A stretch of 40,885 nucleotides of DNA from an uncultured Eubacteriales bacterium (lineage in GTDB: Bacteria > Bacillota > Clostridia > Oscillospirales > Acutalibacteraceae). The stretch spans positions 1-40,885 of the forward strand of contig ONDC01000014.1 of NCBI GenBank assembly GCA_900316495.1. Direction: 5' to 3'. A program made the position numbers and the translations under genes. Of the stretch, positions 9,555 to 18,400 are shown piece after piece. Numbering within the stretch: position 1 is the stretch's first letter; each line of letters begins with the position of its first letter. A model generated the notes under the pieces. That model saw only the letters and a list, made by a program, of their open reading frames with translations, was not told where the DNA came from and searched no databases.

Positions 9555-10397
9555 CTACACTGCGCTTTTCTGCACCACATTGACATAGGGGAAGGGAATC
9601 TCGATCCCGTTTTCGGCGAGCGCCTTGTTGACGCGGAGATTCACGTCGGAGGTCAGCACCTCGGAGGGAACGGTGGACTTATAATAGACGTTGGTGAGCA
9701 GCAGCAGGCTGCTGTCCTCATACGCCATAAAATACACGTCGCCGTAATCCTTTCCCTTTTTGGTGTCCCTGCCGGGAATGGTGTATTCGGAATCCATAAT
9801 CGCCTTCCGGATGACCCTGATTGCCTTCTCCACGTCGCTGCCGTAGGCAATGTGGAATTTGAACTGCGCGGCGCGGTTGGTGGAATGGTAGCTGTAATTG
9901 CGGAGATTCATGGAATTAATGCGGCTGTTGGGGATAATGAGCTTCTGTGTCTCCACGCCGGCGAGAACGACGTGACGCATGGTGATGTCAACGACGATGC
10001 CCGCGACGCCGTTTTCCAGCTCGATGCGGTTGCCTATTTCAAAGGGTTTGTAGATGCTGATCATCAGACCGGCAAGCACGTCCTTGATGACGTCCTGCGC
10101 GGCAAAGGCGAGAACGGCGCTGATAATGGCGGTTCCGCCGAGGAAGGTCTTCCAGATGGAGCCGAGTCCGCCGAAGCCGGAGAGCGCCAGAATGGTGCCG
10201 CCGATAAGGATGATCGCCTTATTGATTCTCTCGAAGAAAACGATATGGATGCCGCGCTGTTTTTTCTTGATCCGTTCAAAGACAATGCGGTTCACTCTGA
10301 AAAGCACCCACATTGCGCAGATGATCAGAATAATCGCAACGACCTGAAATATTATACTTTTTCTTGACAAAAACAGCTCCAAAGCCGATTTCAACAT
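9555..10397 (-). CDS. small-conductance mechanosensitive channel (MscS family)
   Basis: A 280-residue MscS-type channel that opens under membrane tension to release osmolytes. It has an N-terminal helix (about 17-37), a second (about 58-78) and the pore-lining TM3 with small residues and AQDVIKDVLAG (about 85-112). The beta domain follows (PFEIGNRIEL, GVAGIVVDI, LIIPNSRINS), then the alpha/beta C-terminal domain. Size is typical of E. coli MscS. The start at 10397 is chosen because GGAGG lies 8 bases before it; a frame open to 10586 continues through the heptamer repeat tract and encodes only its period, so that extension is rejected. Downstream is the Ig-like protein gene. Confidence 0.95.
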   Translation of the reverse strand: MLKSALELFLSRKSIIFQVVAIILIICAMWVLFRVNRIVFERIKKKQRGIHIVFFERINKAIILIGGTILALSGFGGLGSIWKTFLGGTAIISAVLAFAAQDVIKDVLAGLMISIYKPFEIGNRIELENGVAGIVVDITMRHVVLAGVETQKLIIPNSRINSMNLRNYSYHSTNRAAQFKFHIAYGSDVEKAIRVIRKAIMDSEYTIPGRDTKKGKDYGDVYFMAYEDSSLLLLTNVYYKSTVPSEVLTSDVNLRVNKALAENGIEIPFPYVNVVQKSAV

Positions 10398-10434
10398 TTG
10401 ACTACCTCCAAAAGAAGTGTGGAGCTTAAAATAG

Positions 10435-10548
10435 TGTGAAATGTGAAGTGTGAAATGTGAAGTGTGAAATGTGAAATGTGAAATGTGAAATGTGAAATGT
10501 GAAATGTGAAGTGTGAAGTGTGAAGTGTGAAGTGTGAAGTGTGAAGTG
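10435..10548. repeat. heptamer tandem repeat, about 16 copies of TGTGAA(A/G)
   Basis: A run of 7-bp units TGTGAAA and TGTGAAG fills about 114 bases just upstream of the MscS ribosome binding site. The A/G choice is clustered: mixed at first, then a block of A-type units, then a block of G-type. Because 7 is not a multiple of 3, any frame through it encodes a seven-residue period, and this creates false coding extensions. Confidence 0.95.
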
Positions 10549-10716
10549 AAGGAGCGGCGGAGCCGCTGGAATATAAACGCTCGCATTCGCTCGCTCAGGT
10601 TGCACTTCCCAATAAACCCTCCCTGAAAGGGAGGGGGGACCGCTTGCGGTGGGTGAGTCGCCCCCGGCGCAGGGTTGGTTTTCCCGTTTGCCCGGACGCA
10701 GCCCCACCTGCGTTCC
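10549..10716. repeat. intergenic hairpin-rich segment
   Basis: This gap holds three small palindromes and no gene: AGCGGC/GCCGCT (10553-10567), CCCTCCCT/AGGGAGGG (10617-10635) and CCGC-TT-GCGG (10640-10649). The last two stand next to GGTGGGTGAGTCG. The cluster resembles dispersed intergenic repeat elements of Ruminococcaceae, and one of the hairpins may end transcription of the HAD gene. Confidence 0.5.
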
Positions 10717-11802
10717 TCATTTCTTTGTCACTCCGTCGCCGTAGATGGTGGACCAGTCGTTCTTCATGGAGATGGGAACCCAGTCGAATTCCTTGCAGGA
10801 GTCGAACATCTTCTGCGCCTTTTCGGCGTTGCCGTTTTCGCGCGCAAGGTCGTCGCAGCAGAGCATGAAGGCGAGGCTCTTATAGGGGTTGTTGCTGGTG
10901 ACGTATTCCGCCATGCTGGCGTCGCCGCTGCTGTTGCCGAAGGAGAGAACCGGCTGCACGCCGATTTCCTGCGCGATGACGGTGACCTTGTTCATCTTGA
11001 GGTTCTTGATGATGAATTCGCCGCCGAGAACGAGCTTGTCGTTGTCGTCATAGACGTAGTTAAGTCCGGGGGTGTCGCCCTGATCGGGAGCCACGAGGGT
11101 TTCGTCGGAGCCGATGATCTGGCGGTTGGGAATGTCGAGGGGGGAGTCGTACAGAATACCGCGCACGATGAAGCGGTCGGTGCCGCTGACGATATACACG
11201 GTGAAGTCATTCGCCTGTAAGTACTCGACTACCTGCAGCATGGGCTTGTAGAAGCCTTCGCCGCGCTTCATGCCGTCATAACTTGGCATGGGGAGCTTCT
11301 TGAATTTCTGGATGTAGTCGTTGAATTCGCCGACGGTCATGCCCTTGAAGGCGGAGGCGACCGCCTGACCGTGACGCACCTCAAGACCCTTTTCGGACTT
11401 GCCGGTTTCATTGAGGGTGACAATTTCCTGCGCGACGGATTTCTCAAACTCGGTTGCCTTCTTGGAGTATTCCTTGTCCTCCAGAACGCGATGGACAAGG
11501 AGAGTGTAATCGAAGTAATTGGGGTCGGTCTCGCAGAAGAGCGTGCCGTCAAGGTCAAACACCGCGATGCGGTTCTCGGTCGGAATGAAGTCCGCGCCGC
11601 CCTCCTCCGTTACCGCGTTGACGTAGGCGATGAGCTTGTCTTTGGCTTCGGCGTTGTCCGTCCAGAGGGAGAGGGCGGTATCGCCCGAAACCTTTTCGGG
11701 GGGAGCTGTTTTCCAGCCCACACCGAGGGCGTAAAAGGCTGTGACGGCTGTTAGCAGACAGGACACAACGATGGTCGAGGTTTTCCATTTGTTTTGGGTC
11801 AC
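10717..11802 (-). CDS. exported HAD-superfamily phosphatase
   Basis: A 361-residue protein with all four HAD motifs: DLDGT (nucleophile Asp83, general acid Asp85), SGTDR (motif II), a lysine region around FIIKNLK (motif III) and GNSSGDASM (motif IV). The spacing between motifs I and II (about 110 residues) fits a large alpha-helical cap as in phosphoserine-phosphatase-like enzymes. An N-terminal hydrophobic helix indicates export or membrane anchoring, so it should dephosphorylate an extracellular or wall-linked substrate; the identity is unknown. I place the start at GTG 11802, because GAAGGA lies 6 bases upstream of it. The ATG at 11820 has no ribosome binding site. Confidence 0.88.
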   Translation of the reverse strand: MTQNKWKTSTIVVSCLLTAVTAFYALGVGWKTAPPEKVSGDTALSLWTDNAEAKDKLIAYVNAVTEEGGADFIPTENRIAVFDLDGTLFCETDPNYFDYTLLVHRVLEDKEYSKKATEFEKSVAQEIVTLNETGKSEKGLEVRHGQAVASAFKGMTVGEFNDYIQKFKKLPMPSYDGMKRGEGFYKPMLQVVEYLQANDFTVYIVSGTDRFIVRGILYDSPLDIPNRQIIGSDETLVAPDQGDTPGLNYVYDDNDKLVLGGEFIIKNLKMNKVTVIAQEIGVQPVLSFGNSSGDASMAEYVTSNNPYKSLAFMLCCDDLARENGNAEKAQKMFDSCKEFDWVPISMKNDWSTIYGDGVTKK

Positions 11803-11839
11803 AATGGTTCCTTCTTTCATATTGAATTTTTCAAGCTAT

Positions 11840-11870
11840 ATTATACATGATTCTGTCCATAAAATGTCCA
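11840..11870 (-). promoter_or_regulatory. possible promoter of the HAD phosphatase gene
   Basis: On the minus strand TATAAT (11840-11845) stands 19 bases after TGGACA (11865-11870). A second TGGACA copy lies at 11854-11859, 11 bases away. The spacing is long, so the -35 assignment is weak. Confidence 0.45.
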
Positions 11871-12229
11871 GATTTTTGAAATTTTTTTATTACAATTTTG
11901 TCATATTTATGGTCGCCATTTTGCTGTGGCGTAATAACTCATAATAGCGTAAAAGAATATATAATATCTTAAAAATCTTCATGTGAATGCGGTGCAATAT
12001 TTTTGAAATTATTTAAATTATTTGAATATTTTTATGACAACTTAACCGCTGATTTGTTGCAAATCCAAATTTTCCCTTTATCAGCGGAGAAAACGATCAC
12101 ATTATTCATAAACTTTTATCCACAATAATGTGAATTCTTACGATTAAAATTCTTCTGCATATCTGAAAATATGTTGTTTCTGACCAGATTATATGATTCT
12201 TCGTGCGGTGTTTTCGTGCGGTTCAACAA
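11871..12229. other. AT-rich intergenic stretch without recognised genes
   Basis: About 360 bases, much richer in A and T than the flanking genes, between the divergent HAD and adhesin transcription units. I see no plausible coding frame with a ribosome binding site and no tRNA or known RNA. Its length suggests upstream control sites for the adhesin promoter, but none can be named. Confidence 0.6.
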
Positions 12230-12258
12230 TTGTCTTTGGCATGAGCATATAGTATAAT
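12230..12258 (+). promoter_or_regulatory. sigma-A type promoter of the giant adhesin operon
   Basis: TTGTCT (12230-12235), a 17-base spacer, then a perfect TATAAT (12253-12258). Transcription should start near 12265, giving a leader of about 190 bases before the ATG at 12454. Confidence 0.8.
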
Positions 12259-12264
12259 ATGTTT

Positions 12265-12453
12265 GAAGATAATTGTGCGTAATGACGTACCGTTTTTTTT
12301 GGTCAGGTAACAGGACAAAGCGGGAAGAGCCCTCAGCGCCGTTAAATTTCGCTCGTGACAGCGTCGGGAGCGGCTGTTTTTTTTTCTGTTCTCCGCTGCG
12401 TGTAATGACGCGCAGATTATCTGAAAATTTTATGTGAATGGGAGGCTCAGATC
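12265..12453 (+). promoter_or_regulatory. structured leader RNA of the giant adhesin gene, probable attenuator
   Basis: The leader contains a hairpin GTGCGT/ACGTAC with loop AATG (12275-12290), an oligo-T run (12293-12300), a terminator (12328-12385, listed separately), and a second hairpin CTGCGTG/CGCGCAG with loop TAATGA (12396-12415). The two outer hairpins share the loop AATG, flanked by CGT/ACG-like stems. The ribosome binding site GGGAGG is at 12440-12445. A complete terminator between promoter and start codon implies conditional readthrough. I do not recognise the sensing element; its sequence does not match c-di-GMP, T-box, SAM or cobalamin consensus as I know them. Confidence 0.6.
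12328..12385 (+). terminator. intrinsic terminator inside the adhesin leader
   Basis: AGCC-CTC pairs with GAG-C-GGCT around further pairs (CCG/CGG) and an inner CGCT/AGCG hairpin; the outer stem ends at 12375 and nine consecutive T follow at 12377-12385. It lies about 70 bases after the predicted transcription start and 68 bases before the start codon. Confidence 0.75.
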
Positions 12454-15400
12454 ATGAGGAAGCAATGGAGCTTCAGAGCGCTGGCGATTCTGCTGGTCAT
12501 GTCGCTGCTCGTCACCCTCGGGGAACAGGGCTTGCTGACGCTCGGTAACAACACCGTCACGGTGAAGGCATCGGGCGAAGCGGGGGACGGCAGCTTCGGC
12601 AGCTACATCACCTACAACGGCGCCGTCGATCTCAAAACGACCGGCGACGACACGCAGAAACAGCCGGAAAACCAGGACAATCCTGACGCGCAGACTCCCT
12701 CTGCGGACAATGCCGGAGACGGCGCTGATGCGCAGGGCGATGCTGACGCTCAGGACGGCGCGGACGCGGACGCCGCGCGGAAGCTGTTCAGCGACGGAAC
12801 GATTCATCTTTACAATTACCGTCAGCTACAGCTTGTGGGAACGGGCGCGAAGCTGACCGACGCGGACGACAGTGTCGAGACGATCGGTCTGGGAGCGCCG
12901 GTCACGGACGAAAACGGAGAGCACGTGACCTATGGAAGCAAGGCAACCTACTTCCTGGAGGACGACATCACGCTGCCGGAGGACGCGGTGTGGGTGCTGC
13001 CCTCTGACTTTGAAGGCGGATTCTCGTCGAGGGAACGCCGCGAAAAGGAAGAAAAGGAGCAGGAGGACGACGGGGAGGATCCCGACGGCGGGGAGGAGCA
13101 GCCCCCCGACGGCTCGGAGGATCAGCCCGCAAGGAGCGAGCGGCTGTATGACGTGGAGAGCGACACGATCTACATACAGAACATTTACCAGCTCCGCACT
13201 CTTGCCGACCGCGACAGGGCGACGATTCCTGTCATGACAGGCGACTGGAGCGCGGAGAAATTCGGCGTCGGTCAGCTGATCTATCCCGGGGACGAATCGC
13301 AGGGATACCTGACCTACAGCACGAGTCACCGCTATGTGATCTCGTCGGAATTCTCGGCAAGCCAGCCGGAGGAGGTTTCGGTTGCCCTGAGAGGCGCGGA
13401 GCCGATCCGCGCGTTTGCCGATCCCTCCATCGACCATGTGGACGGCAGGGACTACTTCGGACAGCCCGCCGTCACCATCGACGGCACCCAGTATATCCTC
13501 ATCGGCGACCGCGCCCAGTTGGACGCGATCAACAAGGGCAGGGTTGTCGCGGGTCGGCGGAATGAAATCGAGGTCTACGGTCCGGTCTGGAAGGTTGAGC
13601 TTTCCCGTCCCGAATCGAGTGGGGACAACTGGTCGGTGACCTCCGCGACGCTGATTTATCCGGGCGACGCGGATCTGATCGACGGCATCAACGTGGACGG
13701 AACCAATTACAATTTTCGCTCCAATGTGATGTACGACGGCAACAACGGCATTCTTTCCAGCGACGCCTATCACAGTCTGGCGGCGGGAGCGAACGTTGGA
13801 CGCACCAAGACCACCTACTGCACGATCAACCCCGATACGTGCGAAACGTGCAAAACGTGCAAATACGATCTGTCGCAGACCACCAACCCCTTCAGCGACC
13901 TGAAGTACACCACCGACGGCAATTACATCGTGTTCCGCGATATTGACATGGGCGGACAGTCCAACGAGTGGAACCCGATGACCTTCAACGGCAAAATGTA
14001 CGGCGTGAAGGCTTCCGGCGGCGGCGACCTGTGGGACGCCGGTCACACCAAGAAGAATCTTGACACGGGCGCGAAGCCGGTCATTTCCAATCTCTACTGC
14101 GTGCCGGTCATGAAGAACGGTAAGCTTGACGTGAGCGCGCAGATGGGCGTGGGCTTCTTCGGTACCCTGACGCCGAAAAACGACCGCAGCAACCTTCTTG
14201 GCACCGACGTGGTGGTGAGCAACCTCAAGCTCAGCAACGGAAGGGTCATCAACGAATGTACCGAATGCGATATGGACGAGACGCTGATCTCGCTCCTGCT
14301 TCCGTTGGTCGGTGGCGCGGTCGGCACGCTGCTCGATCCCATCCTGCGGGAGCTGTTGGGTAAGAACGGCATCAACACCAATAAAATGCTGACCGAACTG
14401 CTTGACGCGCGCAGGGAGAACCCGTCTGCGCTGGCGACAGGCGCCTTTGCGGGACGTGCGGTTGGCGGCGTGGAGATTACCTTCTGCGAGGTAGAAAACA
14501 TGCAGGTCAAGACCGTCAAGACCAGCTTTGAGGAAAACGGTCAGATCGTGGGCAAGGGCGGCTTTGTCGGCTATGTGTCCGGCTCGTTCGTCTACGAAAT
14601 CCTGAGCCAGGCGATTCAGACGCTTGTCGACGGTTTATCCACCGTTCTGAACCTCATTCCCGGCGTGGGTCTGGGCGACCTCATCAACGTGCTGCTCAAC
14701 AACGCGCTGCCCGCCGGCAACCTGATTCCCGTCGGCTACAACAACGTGCGGATCAGATCCTGCAAGGTCATCAACGGATCCCTTTCGCAGGAGAACGGCA
14801 AATACGGCGTGGGCGGCTTCGCGGGGTCGGTCTGCGGCTCGGAGATACGCGACAGCAAGGTCATTGCCGGCACTCTCTCCGTCAAGGCGGATCACTTCGG
14901 CGGCGGCTTTGTCGGCGTGGAGCGCGACGACGTCATCAAGCAGACGCTCGGCGATCTGGGCGTCAATATCGGCTCGCTGTATCCCCTCAGCGAGATCATT
15001 CACTGCTCGGTAGAGGTGACAAAGTTAGAGGTTTCCGGCAGGAGTTACCTCGGCGGCTTTGCCGGCGTGCAGGCGAACAGCCATGTCATCGAATCCGACA
15101 TCAACGCGTCGAATTCCATCAAGATCACTGCCAGCGGCGACTATATCGGCGGCTTCACCGGAAGGTCGCAGCTTGGCACCTCCTTCGGATTGGCGGAATT
15201 CATTCCCGGCACCGGCTCGCTGCTCGGCACGGTCAAGGACGTGGTGACGAGCGCGCTCAGCAACAACGCCAGCCAGATTCTGCTGGCGCTCGGCGGCGTT
15301 TCGCAGTCCGCCATCGTCGGCTGCCAGATCAACGGCAGACTGGAGCTTGGCACGTCGGGCAATAAGATCGGCGGCGTCATCGGCGACGGCGAAGCGGCTT

Positions 15401-18400
15401 ACGTCATAGATTCCTCCGACATCCGCCTGGTTGTCAGATATGCGGACGCGGAGGCCTCCGACCTTCCGACGAGCGGCTCACGCATGACGCGGGTCAGCCA
15501 GCTTGCCAGAGTCAAGGCGGAGGGCGATTTCGCGGGCGGCATCGCGGGTCATCTGCTCTCGGCGTACACCGCCAGCCTTCTGGGAAGCACGCTGGGACTT
15601 CAGTCCTACCTCGGTTTCCAGATTTCCGACGTGGAGATCAACGGCGTTTCCGCCGGCTACACCGTGGAGACGGACGGAGACTATGCCGGCGGCGGCGCGG
15701 GCTTTGCCATCGGCGGCGACGTGGGCTTCTCGAAGGATTACGCGTTTGAGAAATATCTTTCCACAGGCGGCAGACAGGCGCAGTACGACGCGCTGTCCGA
15801 CGCGGAAAAGTCGGAGTACAGGGATGAGCATATTGAAGAGGCGATTTCCCTCTGTGTGGACGGCAACGAACGAAGCGTCGTCCTCCGCAATCTGAAATTC
15901 GTCAGCGGACACAACCACGTCGGCGGCTTTGTCGGCACGACCGGTCCCGACAAGGTGGTGGGCGGCAACGGACTCAACCTGAACCTGCTGGGACTGGAGG
16001 TTCTGTCCATTGACAACCTCGTGGGTCTCACCAGCGGCATTCACACCAATTACGGCAACTGCTTTGTCATAGGCATTGACGGCGGCTATTATGTGACGGC
16101 GACCGGCGCGCGCGACGAATTCGACGACACCGACACGACCGACTTCACCGCCGGCGGCTTTGCCGGAGACACCACCAGCGTGACGATGATCAACTGCCGC
16201 GCGACCAATCTCAGCTATGTCACCGCGGACGACCGCGCCGGCAAGGCGGGCGGCTTCGTGGGACATGCGATGGCAGGCAACCTTGCTGCGGTCTCCGCCG
16301 AGCCAAGCTCCGGCGGCGGGCTGATCAATATCGGACAGCTCGTTCAGATCGGCGCGGATCTCGTTCCGGCGTTTGAGATGTGCAGCGTGTCTTTTGTGGA
16401 TCAGGCATACGTCCGCGCCAATGCGGCGGGCGGCTTCGCGGGTGAATTCCGCAGCGGCACCGTCAACCTCATGGGAATTTCGCAGGACGCCGACAGTCCC
16501 TACGCGGTTTACAATATCGGACATGTGCAGGGCGGCAAATTCGCCGGCGGATTCGGCGGCAAGGTACATTCCGGAGCGCTGCAGCGCGACGGCGGCAGCG
16601 GACTCAGTCTGCTGGGCGGCGTGGCGGATATTGACGTGAGCGGCATCACCAGCATCACCAACGCCTACCTGCCAAGAATCAACTACGCGGGCGTGAATTC
16701 GCCGGAGGGCTTCACCGTGCTGGCGGCGTACATCGCCGATCCGGACGACAAGCTGTCTCCCTCAAGGACGGGCTATGCCGGCGGCTTCATCGGCTACGGC
16801 AGCGGTATGGAGGTCTCCCACTGCGACGTGAACAGACTTGCCAACCGCACCCCCTCGGTTCCCGCCAACCTGGAGGAAAAGGACGGCTCCGCCTATATGA
16901 ATTACGGCGAGGAGTACCGCCTTACATTTGAAAACGATTTTGACGGCGTATGGGAAAAGCTCCCCTACTCGGTCGCTGGCGCGCTGTACGCAGGCGGCTA
17001 CATCGGCTATATGAACGTCGGCTCGTCAAGAGCGCTCGGCGACAGCATCAAGCTGCTTGACGAGAGTCTCCGCACAACCGCCGTTCTGGAAGGACTTCAG
17101 ATGGTGACTTCCACCATCGAGCATTCCGACGTTTACGGCGCTCCGGGAGGCTTCTCGGTGCTTGCGTCGAGCCACGTCCTGTTAGGCGACGGCAGCTACG
17201 ATGAAAAGGGCGTGGGCTACGCCGGAGGCTTTGCCGGCAAGATGGCGGGCGCTCATATTCAGGACAGCAGCGCGCTCAACTTCAATTACGTCATCAGTGA
17301 GATCGCCGCCGGCGGCTATGTGGGCGAAATGATTCCCGGCGACGTCGCGGACGTTCTGGACTACAACGCCGAGGAGGAGGGCAGCGCCTTCACCGATCTC
17401 TTCAGCGGCGTGCTGGACACCGATGACCTGCTGCAGGTCGTCGAGGCGTTCGTCCCCACGGTTTACAACAGCCGCACCACCTGCATTCCCTGCGGCGGCG
17501 CGGTCAGGGCGCAAAGTCCCTCCGACGGACGCGAAGCGGACATCCCCGTTAAGCGCGGCTTTGCCGGCGGCTTTGTCGGACATGACGCGGGCGCACAGAT
17601 CTGGGGCAACTCCGACGCGCCTTGGATGAGCGACAGAAAATACGGCACGCAGGAAGGCGAGCCGAAGCGTCCCTGTGACGCGGTGCGCATCCGCTCGGTC
17701 TACGGCGCGGAATTCGCCGGAGGCTACGTCGGTCTCATGGAGCCCGGCAGCACGGCGGCGACGGGCAGCCTGTCCGTCCTGGGAGGCGTGATCAAGGCGG
17801 AGAACCTCCTTGGCGCACTCAACGCGGTCTATCCTACCATTGAAAACGCGAATGTCTACGGTCCGCTCGAACAGCTTGACGCGCGCACGTGGAACGCGTG
17901 GATCAGATATGTCGGACAATACGGCGGCTTTGCCGGAGAGCTTGCGAATGTGGGCCAAGTCACCGATGAAAATGTGGATGAAAAGATGAGTCAATTCATC
18001 TACGGCTATCACGTGGTCGCCGGACGTGACGAGTTCGACGACAGTCAGACAACGATTCTCTCCGGCTGCGCGGGCGGCTATGCCGGCGCGGTTTACAGCG
18101 GCGTCATCCGCTACGCCGTCGCCAACAACGCCAAGCAGGTGAGGGCGATGAAGTCGGCGGGCGGCTTTGTCGGCGAGATGCAGACAGAAGGCCTTGCCCA
18201 GCTTGGCGAAGCCAGCATTCTGGGACTCACCCTCAGCCTTGACAATCTTTTGAAGGTAGCCGAAGTGCTGGTTCCCGTGGCTTTTGAAGCGGGTGTGAAT
18301 GGTTACCAGAACGGACTCATTGTCCGCGCCGAGGGACTTCCCACCGCGGAGAAGGTCGTCGCGGGCGATGAAACCCGAACCGTCAGAACAGAGGGCGGTT

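Noticed and set aside
9555..10586. N-terminally extended MscS with HFTFHIS-type repeats
   Set aside because: The extension is only translation of the heptamer DNA repeat; GGAGG fits the start at 10397.
12265..12453. c-di-GMP riboswitch before the adhesin
   Set aside because: Expected on functional grounds, but the conserved GGGCAAACC and GACGCAAAGC blocks are not present.
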